Source of the DNA: Pontibacter harenae
GTDB taxonomy: Bacteria > Bacteroidota > Bacteroidia > Cytophagales > Hymenobacteraceae
Length of the DNA: 64,000 nucleotides
Direction: 5' to 3'
Assembly: GCF_020907245.1 (NCBI RefSeq)
Contig: NZ_JAJJWH010000004.1
Location: 1 to 64,000 of the forward strand
The notes under the pieces are model-generated. The model did not search any database. It saw only the letters and a program-made list of their open reading frames with translations, and was not told where the DNA came from. How positions within the stretch are numbered: the first letter of the stretch is position 1; each line of letters starts with the position of its first letter. This document shows, piece by piece, positions 16,824 to 24,107 of this stretch. The translations under genes were made by a program, and so were the position numbers.

Positions 16824-17000
16824 CTACTGCTTCTTTCTTTCCGCGTCCTGCTCGTTGTCAGTACGGTTCTGAGGTGTTTGGTTTCGGCTACCAGATTTGC
16901 CTACAGCGTCGCGCTCCAAGCTATTCGTGATATCATTTTTAGTGTCTTTGTTTTTGTCTGTTAAATCAGACTGCTGATTTTTATTTTGTTCGTTATTCAT
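16824..17000 (-). CDS. Small hydrophilic disordered protein, 58 aa
   Basis: A polar peptide that begins MNNEQNKNQQSDLTDKNKDT and ends QDAERKKQ. About half its residues are Asn, Gln, Asp or Lys, and it has no aromatic residue. Two stop codons in tandem (TAG TAA) end the frame. The bidirectional terminator at 16761 follows it. It is the second member of a set of four minus-strand genes of this kind, three of which lie within 810 bases. There is no Shine-Dalgarno sequence. Function unknown; a stress or desiccation role is only a guess. Confidence 0.6.
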   Translation of the reverse strand: MNNEQNKNQQSDLTDKNKDTKNDITNSLERDAVGKSGSRNQTPQNRTDNEQDAERKKQ

Positions 17001-17075
17001 CGTTCTTCAATTTAAGTTATAAGATTGTTTTCAGCGATCGGCTATATAGGCCAATCAGTTAATTATAAAGATGTA

Positions 17076-17270
17076 CTATATATCTTTACGTGAATTACCA
17101 GCATTGGATAAGTCTCCATCATTTACAATTTTGGAGCCGTTCAACGTATTAGTCTGTAGGCTATCAAGAGCGGTAGATAACTTGACTCCTTTACCTCCAG
17201 CATCAACAGACTTATCAGAATTGCTGATTGATTTATGCTGCTTTTGTCTTTTATTTTTATTGTCTGTCAT
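17076..17270 (-). CDS. Small hydrophilic disordered protein, 64 aa
   Basis: Starts MTDNKNKRQKQHKSISNSDK and has a Gly/Asn/Ser-rich second half (GGKGVKLSTALDSLQTN, NAGNSRKDI). It has no membrane segment or known domain. I prefer it to the overlapping plus-strand frame (17071-17526) because that one has no sensible start context and encodes Cys/Leu-rich nonsense, while this one has the same composition and orientation as its neighbours on each side. Function unknown. Confidence 0.5.
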   Translation of the reverse strand: MTDNKNKRQKQHKSISNSDKSVDAGGKGVKLSTALDSLQTNTLNGSKIVNDGDLSNAGNSRKDI

Positions 17271-17423
17271 TTGCTATCATAAGTTTTATTCGTGCATAGT
17301 GGCTATTTGTTTAACAGACACACTTCTTTTACGGCTCCTAAAGGCATGCTGTTCAGTAAATCATAAAGAGTTAATCGATTACAGCTTTATAAATAGAAAG
17401 ATTTACTGCTTATCCTTGTTCTG

Positions 17424-17630
17424 CTACTTGTCATCTTTCATGTCGAGCTTGCCCTCAGTGTTTGGTTTGCTTTGCAAGCCCACACCTCCTACCCCTACAT
17501 TGTTGGAGCTAGTAGCGCTGTTTTGAGAAGAGGTAGCACTGTTTCTTAGTTCTTCAGCGTTTCTGTCGTAAGAAGCGTTTGTGTCTGCGGTACTTTCTTT
17601 TCCTTGGTTTTGATCTTTATCTGCTTTCAT
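17424..17630 (-). CDS. Small hydrophilic disordered protein, 68 aa
   Basis: Starts MKADKDQNQGKESTADTNAS, continues with the repeat-like NSATSSQNSATSSNNVGVGG, and ends LDMKDDK. After the TAG stop the frame continues with codons for QNKDKQ before a TAA. This is in the style of the protein, so the TAG may be a recent shortening. An 8-base inverted repeat (TGTGGTCT 17637-17644, AGACCACA 17676-17683) lies in its leader. It is the first of the three clustered small hydrophilic genes. Function unknown. Confidence 0.6.
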   Translation of the reverse strand: MKADKDQNQGKESTADTNASYDRNAEELRNSATSSQNSATSSNNVGVGGVGLQSKPNTEGKLDMKDDK

Positions 17631-17788
17631 AGTAGTTGTGGTCTTAGTTAAACTGAATTTTATACTTTGTGTACGAGACCACAGCCAAGCAGTTGACTTG
17701 GGAGATTACTATAACAAAGATGCAAGGGGATAGGAGTTGCTATAAAACGTCGGGCAACGAAAAGCCTTGTGCCCTGTATCCTACATTC

Positions 17789-18979
17789 TTAGTTCAAGAT
17801 AACCTTCTGGCAAATTAGCACGATTGGCTGCTGGTGCATATCAGTTGTAAAAAATAGGTAAGTGTCTCCTCCTTCTTTTATTCCTGTTTTTTTGCGTATG
17901 GTGGCTACTGTATCAGGGAAATTGCGGACGGTGATGTTGGCCTTCTTCTGAGGAAGCCTGCGCAGCATTTCTTTTTTACTGTAACGGCAGGTGTCGAGGC
18001 AGCGGAACGAACGGCCAGGAAAACCTTCTACAAAATTATCTGATGTATACAGATGGCTGTTAGGGTGCAGCTTGTTCAGGTTATATGCCTCGCCAACTGC
18101 TTTATAGGCTCCTGCTTTCAAAATAGCGGCGTTGGGCTCATAAATGTATTCCTGCGGATCAGAAAAAGCAGGTTTTATACTTTCCTCTTCCTCTCGATTA
18201 AATCTCAGAACCTGTGAGGTGGCGTTTGGCAAAAGGTTGATGGCTACTTGCTCTACTGTTTCGGATGGTTTAGATTGCAACAGGTACAGCACTTCTTTAC
18301 ACTCATTCTGCACCGCTACCACCCATACTTTCGCCACCTGCTGTAGTTGGTTTATCGCCAGGTCGATGTCTAGCATAGGCGAAGTTTTAAGCAGTACGGC
18401 ATCGGCTTTGGAGAAGAGCAGTGGCAGTAGCTGAAGTACATCTGGTTCACAGTCCTGCAGAAAGTGCAGCTTCTGGTTTTGTTCGCTGCGCCTGGCGGGG
18501 TCCAGAAAAATAACATCGGCTTTGCCTTCGAACTGTTGCAAAAAAGCTTCGGCCGTGGTGTTTATCGCTTCAACGTTATCAGCTTGAAGAACACGAAAAT
18601 TATGAGCCGCTATTTCAGATAGCTCTGATTGCTGCTCTACGTGTATCACTTTTTCAAAGCTTTTAGAAAAGAAAAAGCTATCTACGCCAAAGCCGCCTGT
18701 CAGGTCTATCAGCAGCTTACCACTTACAAGCGAAGCTTTGTAAGCTGCAGTAGCTTCGGATGAAGTTTGCTCGACCGAAAGTATGGCTGGGAAAACGATG
18801 TCAGGATGAGAAGCCCAGGTAGGAAGCTTGGCAGATGCTTTTTGTAAAGCCTGAATTTGCTGCACCAGTTCCAGCACAGGTAATTGCGGATAGCGGCTGG
18901 CCTGCAACATAAGAGATGAAGTGTCCTGCTCCTTGTGCTCTTGTATAAACTGCTTCTCTTGCTGGGTAAAAATGCGCAT
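17789..18979 (-). CDS. Class I SAM-dependent methyltransferase with THUMP-like domain
   Basis: A probable RNA or nucleotide-base methyltransferase of 396 aa. The SAM-binding motif I is LIDLTGGFGVDSFFFS at about residues 90-105, with VEQQ as the acidic end of strand 2 and FLDPARR as the catalytic motif near residue 160. The N-terminal helical part (about 1-80) and the C-terminal half (SFRCLDTCRYSKKEMLRRL, KANITVRNFPDTVATIRKK) match the Bacteroidota protein called THUMP-like. The exact target is unknown. The gene has a TATCTTTG -7 element upstream (19028-19021) and is divergent from ahcY. Confidence 0.88.
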   Translation of the reverse strand: MRIFTQQEKQFIQEHKEQDTSSLMLQASRYPQLPVLELVQQIQALQKASAKLPTWASHPDIVFPAILSVEQTSSEATAAYKASLVSGKLLIDLTGGFGVDSFFFSKSFEKVIHVEQQSELSEIAAHNFRVLQADNVEAINTTAEAFLQQFEGKADVIFLDPARRSEQNQKLHFLQDCEPDVLQLLPLLFSKADAVLLKTSPMLDIDLAINQLQQVAKVWVVAVQNECKEVLYLLQSKPSETVEQVAINLLPNATSQVLRFNREEEESIKPAFSDPQEYIYEPNAAILKAGAYKAVGEAYNLNKLHPNSHLYTSDNFVEGFPGRSFRCLDTCRYSKKEMLRRLPQKKANITVRNFPDTVATIRKKTGIKEGGDTYLFFTTDMHQQPIVLICQKVILN

Positions 18980-19020
18980 GCCAGGCGAATCTGTTGTCTA
19001 AGTAGTCATTTTATTTGCTC

Positions 19021-19028
19021 CAAAGATA
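19021..19028 (-). promoter_or_regulatory. -7 promoter element of the methyltransferase gene
   Basis: TATCTTTG on the minus strand, 42 bases before the ATG, fits TAnnTTTG. No TTTG at the expected distance was found. Confidence 0.5.
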
Positions 19029-19170
19029 AGGTTTTTAGGCAACTCCTCTGAAAGTCCCACTTTATAGACTCTACCTCATGCTACAGGCTGAAGGATACAA
19101 TTTAATATAACATTAGCCAGAGTCTAACTTTAGGCTTTACAGGCTCTGAGTTACGTATAAGTTAAATAAA

Positions 19171-19201
19171 TTGATGTTGCGCAACAATTTGCGTATTTTT
19201 G
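19171..19201 (+). promoter_or_regulatory. Promoter of ahcY
   Basis: TTG (19171-19173), 20 bases, then TATTTTTG (19194-19201) follow the Bacteroidota pattern. The leader would be about 18 bases, so no riboswitch fits in front of ahcY. Confidence 0.75.
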
Positions 19202-19225
19202 GGTTTCATTTGAAAAATAAATTAT

Positions 19226-20533
19226 ATGATTGATACACAGCTTAAATACAAAGTAAAAGATATATCGCTGGCCGCTTGGGGCCGCAAAGAGATAAGATTG
19301 GCGGAAGCAGAAATGCCGGGCCTGATGGCAATCCGTGAGGAGTATGGCCCAAGCAAACCTTTGGCGGGTGCTCGTATTGCAGGTTGCCTTCACATGACAA
19401 TTCAGACAGCTGTTTTGATCGAAACACTGGTAGAACTGGGAGCCGAAGTAACTTGGTCTTCTTGTAATATCTTCTCTACTCAAGATCATGCTGCCGCTGC
19501 TATTGCCGCTGCTGGTATTTCTGTTTATGCCTGGAAAGGTATGACAGCCGAAGAATTTGACTGGTGTATTGAGCAAACGCTATTTTTCGGTGAAGACCGT
19601 AAGCCTCTGAACATGATTCTGGACGATGGTGGTGACCTGACTAACATGGTGCTGGATAACTACCCAGAATTAGCTGAAGGTATCAAAGGCCTTTCTGAAG
19701 AAACTACAACAGGTGTACACCGCCTGTACGAGCGCATGAAGAACGGAACGCTTTCCATGCCTGCCATTAACGTAAACGACTCAGTAACCAAGTCTAAGTT
19801 CGATAACAAGTATGGCTGTAAAGAGTCTTTAGTAGATGCTATCCGTCGTGCTACCGATGTAATGATGGCTGGTAAAGTGGCTGTAGTGGCTGGTTACGGT
19901 GATGTGGGTAAAGGTTCTGCTGCTTCTTTAAGAGGTGCAGGTGCCCGTGTTATTGTTACCGAGATCGACCCTATTTGTGCACTGCAGGCTGCTATGGATG
20001 GCTTTGCTGTTAAGAGAATGGTAGACGCCGTAAAAGAGGCTGACATTATTGTTACTGCTACTGGCAACAAAGACATCATTACGGAGCGTGAATTCCGCTC
20101 TATGAAGGATAAAGCCATCGTGTGTAACATCGGCCACTTCGACAACGAAATTGACATGGCTTGGCTGAATAAGAGCTACGGCAATACGAAAGACGAGATT
20201 AAGCCACAGGTAGACCTATACAACATCGACGGGAAAGACATCATTGTACTTGCCGAAGGCCGTTTGGTAAACTTAGGCTGTGCTACTGGTCACCCTTCGT
20301 TTGTAATGTCTAACTCTTTCTCTAACCAAACACTGGCGCAGCTAGAACTTTGGACAAATGCAGATGCTTATGAGAACAAGGTTTATACTTTGCCTAAGCA
20401 CCTGGATGAGAAAGTAGCTCGCTTGCACCTAAGCAAGATTGGTGTTGAGTTGGATGAACTTTCTCCTGACCAAGCGCGCTACATTGGCGTGGAAGTAGAA
20501 GGTCCGTTTAAGCCAGAATATTACAGATACTAA
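19226..20533 (+). CDS. ahcY: S-adenosylhomocysteine hydrolase
   Basis: Splits S-adenosylhomocysteine, the product of all SAM methyl transfers, into adenosine and homocysteine using bound NAD. It keeps the methylation cycle running. The NAD-binding loop is [18 protein letters not shown] near residue 215, substrate contacts include MTIQTA and DDGGDLT, and the C-terminus KPEYYRY carries the invariant Lys and Tyr of the family. At 435 aa it is of the normal short bacterial type. The start ATG 19226 gives [13 protein letters not shown]. It is monocistronic between its own promoter and a strong terminator. The methyltransferase next to it may be chance. Confidence 0.98.
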   Translation: MIDTQLKYKVKDISLAAWGRKEIRLAEAEMPGLMAIREEYGPSKPLAGARIAGCLHMTIQTAVLIETLVELGAEVTWSSCNIFSTQDHAAAAIAAAGISVYAWKGMTAEEFDWCIEQTLFFGEDRKPLNMILDDGGDLTNMVLDNYPELAEGIKGLSEETTTGVHRLYERMKNGTLSMPAINVNDSVTKSKFDNKYGCKESLVDAIRRATDVMMAGKVAVVAGYGDVGKGSAASLRGAGARVIVTEIDPICALQAAMDGFAVKRMVDAVKEADIIVTATGNKDIITEREFRSMKDKAIVCNIGHFDNEIDMAWLNKSYGNTKDEIKPQVDLYNIDGKDIIVLAEGRLVNLGCATGHPSFVMSNSFSNQTLAQLELWTNADAYENKVYTLPKHLDEKVARLHLSKIGVELDELSPDQARYIGVEVEGPFKPEYYRY

Positions 20534-20552
20534 TTTCTAGGTCTTTAAGATT

Positions 20553-20594
20553 AAAACAAGAAAGGCGATGCATTTGCATCGCCTTTCTTGTTTT
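20553..20594. terminator. Bidirectional terminator after ahcY
   Basis: A perfect 19-base stem (AAAACAAGAAAGGCGATGC with its complement) around ATTT. It lies between ahcY and the convergent YceI operon. Confidence 0.92.
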
Positions 20595-20602
20595 ACCTGA
20601 CT

Positions 20603-21157
20603 TTATTCAGCACATAGCTGCAGTTCGACTGAAATCTGCAAGTCATCATCCACTTTTACCATTCCGCCCATTTTTTTAGGTGTTGCCAGCTCAAAATCGG
20701 TAAAGCTAAGGCAGAGGTCTGTAGCCAAGGTCTGTGCTTTGCTGTTTGTTATTACATAAAAGCTAACGTCTTTTAGTACCTTCGATTTTCCTGCCAACAT
20801 TAGCAGCAGCGTACCTGTAATGGTGTTTTTATGCTTGTTAAGCTCCAGCACATCTACCTGCACAAAAGGGTGGTTTTGGGCGTTAAGTGTGTGCTGAAAA
20901 TCCTTGTTCAGAAGAATGTTGCCGCAACTAAACTTTTTAACAGGTATGGCTATGCTTAGTCTGTCCTGCTTCAGTATGGCCTTGTTCAAAAAAAGTGTGT
21001 CGCGTTTTCCAGCGCTACTGTAGGTGCAGTTTATACTTCCTATACTGGTATTTGCCTGCACTCGTACTTTCTCTCCTCTTACTACTACAAACTCGCTTTT
21101 TGGAATTAAGCCAGCGATCATAAATACTGCACTCAGCACCAGACGTAAAAGTGGCAT
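20603..21157 (-). CDS. YceI-like periplasmic protein (last gene of operon)
   Basis: A 184-aa secreted protein of the YceI/lipocalin-like family, which in other bacteria binds polyisoprenoid-type lipids; the ligand here is unknown. A short signal peptide (MPLLRLVLSAVFMIAGLIP) is followed by a beta-barrel pattern (VRVQANTSIGSINCTYSS, HPFVQVDVLELNKH, ITGTLLLMLAGKSKVLKDVS, LCLSFTDFELATPKK). The similarity to the family is looser than for the YceI protein at 22471, but the motif KSKVLKDVSFYV corresponds to the TTKQVTFKV strand of that protein. It ends the three-gene operon 13 bases after the porin gene. Confidence 0.8.
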   Translation of the reverse strand: MPLLRLVLSAVFMIAGLIPKSEFVVVRGEKVRVQANTSIGSINCTYSSAGKRDTLFLNKAILKQDRLSIAIPVKKFSCGNILLNKDFQHTLNAQNHPFVQVDVLELNKHKNTITGTLLLMLAGKSKVLKDVSFYVITNSKAQTLATDLCLSFTDFELATPKKMGGMVKVDDDLQISVELQLCAE

Positions 21158-21170
21158 AAATTGTAAGGTA

Positions 21171-22466
21171 TTAGAACGCGATTACGCCTTCTACCATCAG
21201 GCCATCGAACTTGCCTCCATGGCGGATGTCTGTCTCAGCAAAATTGTAGTATTGCTGGTTTACATACTCAAGCTTGGCCAGTACGTTTCTAGTAACAAAC
21301 CAGCCTGCGCCAAACTGGGTGCGCTCTATAGTTACCGCTCTGTTTAAAACTGGCAACTTGCCATTAACCTTGTTGAAGCGACCTGCCACGTACAGGTTTT
21401 CTGCGCCACCAAAACGGTACACAGCATCTACACCAACTTGGTCCCAGGTTCTGCTGCTTGTTTCGGTTGCTGACTGACCAGTAGCACGCTCTAGGTTAGC
21501 AAATAGCTCCAGCCCGTTGTATTTAACAAAAGGGTTGATGACAACTGCTGTTATTTTGTCTCCAAAGCCAGGGTTAAATCTGCCAGAAGTAAATTGAGCG
21601 GCTGTGGTAGCAAGTTGGTTCTCCATCACCAGGTAGTAGCGGGAGCCTGCTCTGTCGCCACCGTAGAGTGTGTTGTTTACAGAGCCATTAGTAGTGTATA
21701 CAGAGCCAGTTAAACGAACCCTTAGGTCTTCGTTCAGGTAACTGTCGTAGCCTACTTTGCCGTAGAAAGACGGTTTGCGCTGGTCAGGCTTTGTTACACC
21801 TCCCTGTATCTCACCGCCTGTTATGGCTGCCAAAGCGAGGAAGCCGTTTTTCTGGTAAATTACTTCACCACCAATCTCCGTTGTGAAAGCATCCATGATA
21901 TAGTTTCCTACAAATGGGTTGTAAAACGCCTGTGCATTGTCGGTTCTGCGGTAGTGGGCATCGCCATAATTAATTTCCATGTGGCCTACACGCAGCGTCA
22001 CGTTCTCCATTATCTTGTCAGCTATAGGGCTGTTCAAGAATCCTAGCTTGTCTATTTGTATGTAGCCGCCTTTTACCCAAGTTTCTGGGTGGTGGCGAGA
22101 AGAAAGATAAGTGATTAGGTTTAATCTGATGCCATCGGCCAGGGCAACGTCCAGGTTTAGGTTAGCGGTAGCCAGGTTAAAGCCGTTACCAATTTTCATT
22201 AGCTGGTTCAGGTTTCTATCACTGGCATCGTATAGTGGCGTAGCTTTGTTGCTGTGCTCAAGCATCTGAAACTGCTGCGTAAAGCTTCCGCCTAACCGTA
22301 CTTTCAAACCATCGAATGAGGTCGTGTCGCCTTTAGCAGTTTCAAACACATTGATCCCTCTTTTATCGTTCGGTCTCCAGTTCTGCATATCAGATAAGGT
22401 AACCTGAGCGCTTGCGCTTAGCTGTATTCCTAACAGTAAGCCAAGGGGAAGTAAAAAGTTTTTCAT
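21171..22466 (-). CDS. Porin-like outer-membrane beta-barrel protein
   Basis: A 431-aa exported protein. Residues 1-20 are the signal peptide (MKNFLLPLGLLLGIQLSASA). The rest has alternating hydrophobic and polar residues and aromatic strand ends (LKVRLGGSFTQQFQMLEH, LRVGHMEINYGDAHYRRTDN, VLAKLEYVNQQYYNFAETD) typical of 16-stranded porins; I see no plug, so it is not TonB-dependent. It sits between two YceI-family genes, 4 bases after the upstream one, so a shared role in moving or storing a hydrophobic compound, or in respiratory lipid supply, is likely. The solute is unknown. Confidence 0.85.
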   Translation of the reverse strand: MKNFLLPLGLLLGIQLSASAQVTLSDMQNWRPNDKRGINVFETAKGDTTSFDGLKVRLGGSFTQQFQMLEHSNKATPLYDASDRNLNQLMKIGNGFNLATANLNLDVALADGIRLNLITYLSSRHHPETWVKGGYIQIDKLGFLNSPIADKIMENVTLRVGHMEINYGDAHYRRTDNAQAFYNPFVGNYIMDAFTTEIGGEVIYQKNGFLALAAITGGEIQGGVTKPDQRKPSFYGKVGYDSYLNEDLRVRLTGSVYTTNGSVNNTLYGGDRAGSRYYLVMENQLATTAAQFTSGRFNPGFGDKITAVVINPFVKYNGLELFANLERATGQSATETSSRTWDQVGVDAVYRFGGAENLYVAGRFNKVNGKLPVLNRAVTIERTQFGAGWFVTRNVLAKLEYVNQQYYNFAETDIRHGGKFDGLMVEGVIAF

Positions 22467-22470
22467 TTTA

Positions 22471-23052
22471 TTAAATGTTAATTGGGTGGAAGCTAGTTTT
22501 GAAAAGTAAGGTTAATTCGTTGCCAGTTTTAATGGTGCCAAACATGGCGGTTGGCGGAGAAAGGTTAAAGTCTGTAAACTTGATGGCTGTTTCGCCTTTA
22601 AGCTGCAGCACGCCATCCTCTACCTGAGGCTGCACTTTAAAAGTTACCTGTTTTGTAGTGCCAGCTATGGTTAGAAGGCCTGTTACCAGTAGGTTGTTGT
22701 TGCTCAGGCTTTTAAAAGAAGCGTACTTAAAACTGATAGTGGGGTTGTTCTCTGTTTTAAGAGATTTGTAAGCAATGTTATCCATTTGCTCTTTCCCGCT
22801 TTTCAAAGTTTCTGCTTTCATGCTCACTTCAGCCGACTTTATTGACTTTACCGTCTGTCCATCTAAAGTAAGTTCTGCTTTGCCAGTAGCTGTAGTAGAG
22901 GTCATTTCCCAGTCGTGCAGGGTAGAGGTTCCTTTTACCTTTAGCTCTGTTTTACCTGAAAGGCGGTACAGTGCCTGGGCATTTAGCGTAAAACTGGAAA
23001 CCAAAAGAGCTCCCATTACAGCTGCTGTTTTTAAAAATTTAGTTGTGTTCAT
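22471..23052 (-). CDS. YceI family protein (first gene of operon)
   Basis: A secreted lipid-binding protein of 193 aa. Signal peptide residues 1-25 (LLVSSFTLNAQA). The family signature is clear: KVKGTSTLHDWEM, then KSIKSAEVSMKAETLKSG, NNPTISFKYASFKS, VTGLLTIAGTTKQVTFKV and IKFTDFNLSPPTAMFGTIKT. YceI proteins bind isoprenoid quinone precursors in structural studies; whether that applies here is open. The -7 element TACCTTTG at 23083-23076 gives a short leader. The porin follows after 4 bases, with a second YceI-like gene after that. Confidence 0.93.
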   Translation of the reverse strand: MNTTKFLKTAAVMGALLVSSFTLNAQALYRLSGKTELKVKGTSTLHDWEMTSTTATGKAELTLDGQTVKSIKSAEVSMKAETLKSGKEQMDNIAYKSLKTENNPTISFKYASFKSLSNNNLLVTGLLTIAGTTKQVTFKVQPQVEDGVLQLKGETAIKFTDFNLSPPTAMFGTIKTGNELTLLFKTSFHPINI

Positions 23053-23075
23053 ACCTCTGGGGTTTTAATACAGCT

Positions 23076-23083
23076 CAAAGGTA
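23076..23083 (-). promoter_or_regulatory. -7 promoter element of the YceI-porin-YceI operon
   Basis: TACCTTTG on the minus strand, 23 bases before the ATG, is a perfect TAnnTTTG. No TTTG partner at 19-21 bases was found, so an activator or other factor may help. Confidence 0.55.
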
Positions 23084-23258
23084 TGGGAGTGCCAGGCGCT
23101 TATGAATGATATAAATCATCCAAAAAAATGATTTTGATGCGCTTGTGCAAGATGGGAATACTACAAAAACGCAGTCTATGCTGCTTTAGGATCGGACTAG
23201 CCAAAAGGGCTGCACAAATAGTGCGATTTGAAGTAGAAGTGCCGAGGTATTCATAAGC

Positions 23259-23305
23259 AAAACAGCCACCTATTTACATGATGTGTGTAAATAGGTGGCT
23301 GTTTT
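23259..23305 (-). terminator. Terminator after the two-component operon
   Basis: A perfect 20-base stem (23259-23278 with 23286-23305; end CCACCTATTTACA) around a 7-base loop lies just after the response regulator gene. The T run on the minus strand is only four long. Confidence 0.8.
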
Positions 23306-23325
23306 AAAGATCTTTGTACTAGCTT

Positions 23326-24084
23326 TTAGATGATATTGAATCTAGACATGAGTGTTTTTTTATAAGACTTCCCAATAGGCACATCTCCTTTGGGGAAAAC
23401 AACAGAGTTTTCCTCGAGGGCCTCTACTTTATCTAGGTTTGCGATGTAAGAGCGGTGTACGCGCACAAAGTTCTGCTGTGGCAGTTTGCCTTCCATATCT
23501 TTTAGCGTAGAACTAACCAAGTACTTCTGGTCTGATGTTACGATAAAAGAGTAATTGTCGTAGGCTTCTACCCACAAAATATCGTTGTAGAGTACTTTTA
23601 TGATACGGTGCTTTACCTTTACAAACAGGTAGTCTGCAGACATTTCCTGTTCTTTATGGCCATTCTGCTCTGGCAGGAATTCTTCTGCTGCCTTTTCTAC
23701 CTCTGCCGTATTATTGTTGTGCTTGTATAAAGCGATTTCAATAGCTGAGCGTAAGCTTTTTCCCTCAAAAGGCTTAACCAGAAAACCATCAGGTTGCGTT
23801 TTCTTTGCTCTGTCTATCGTTACCCTATCGGCGTAGGCGGTCAGGTAAATAAAAGGAATCTTAAATTCTTCTCTTATGTGAGCCCCAATTTCTATACCGT
23901 CGGCTTTTCCACGCAGATTAATGTCAAGTAATACAAGGTCGGGCTTGGTTTCCCGAATCATATCTAGGGTATCTTCGCCAGAGTCGATTGCACACGTTTC
24001 ATAACCTAACTCTTCCAGGCTCGCCGCAATGTCTTCTGCAATAATCACCTCGTCTTCAGAGATAAGGATCTTGGGTTTTGTCAT
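23326..24084 (-). CDS. Response regulator with LytTR DNA-binding domain
   Basis: The output half of a two-component system. A receiver domain fills residues 1-125 with the acidic pocket (ISEDEVI), the phospho-acceptor Asp54 (LVLLDINLRG), Thr82 (IYLTAYAD) and Lys104 (FLVKPFEG). A linker leads to a LytTR domain at about 150-250 (LFVKVKHRIIKVLYNDILWV, LEENSVVFPKGDVPIGKSY) which binds DNA through beta-strands. It starts 23 bases after the stop of the kinase gene, in the same operon. Length 252 aa. The target genes are not known. Confidence 0.96.
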   Translation of the reverse strand: MTKPKILISEDEVIIAEDIAASLEELGYETCAIDSGEDTLDMIRETKPDLVLLDINLRGKADGIEIGAHIREEFKIPFIYLTAYADRVTIDRAKKTQPDGFLVKPFEGKSLRSAIEIALYKHNNNTAEVEKAAEEFLPEQNGHKEQEMSADYLFVKVKHRIIKVLYNDILWVEAYDNYSFIVTSDQKYLVSSTLKDMEGKLPQQNFVRVHRSYIANLDKVEALEENSVVFPKGDVPIGKSYKKTLMSRFNII

Positions 24085-24107
24085 AGCATTAGGTTCATAC
24101 GTGTAAT

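Noticed and set aside
17071-17526. A 151-codon plus-strand frame, Cys/Leu-rich
   Set aside because: It is antisense to two small hydrophilic genes and reads as the complement of Asn/Lys/Gln-rich codons; no family resemblance.
19029-19225. A SAM or SAH riboswitch before ahcY
   Set aside because: The leader after the mapped promoter is only about 24 bases, and no conserved SAM-I, SAM-II or SAH motif was found.
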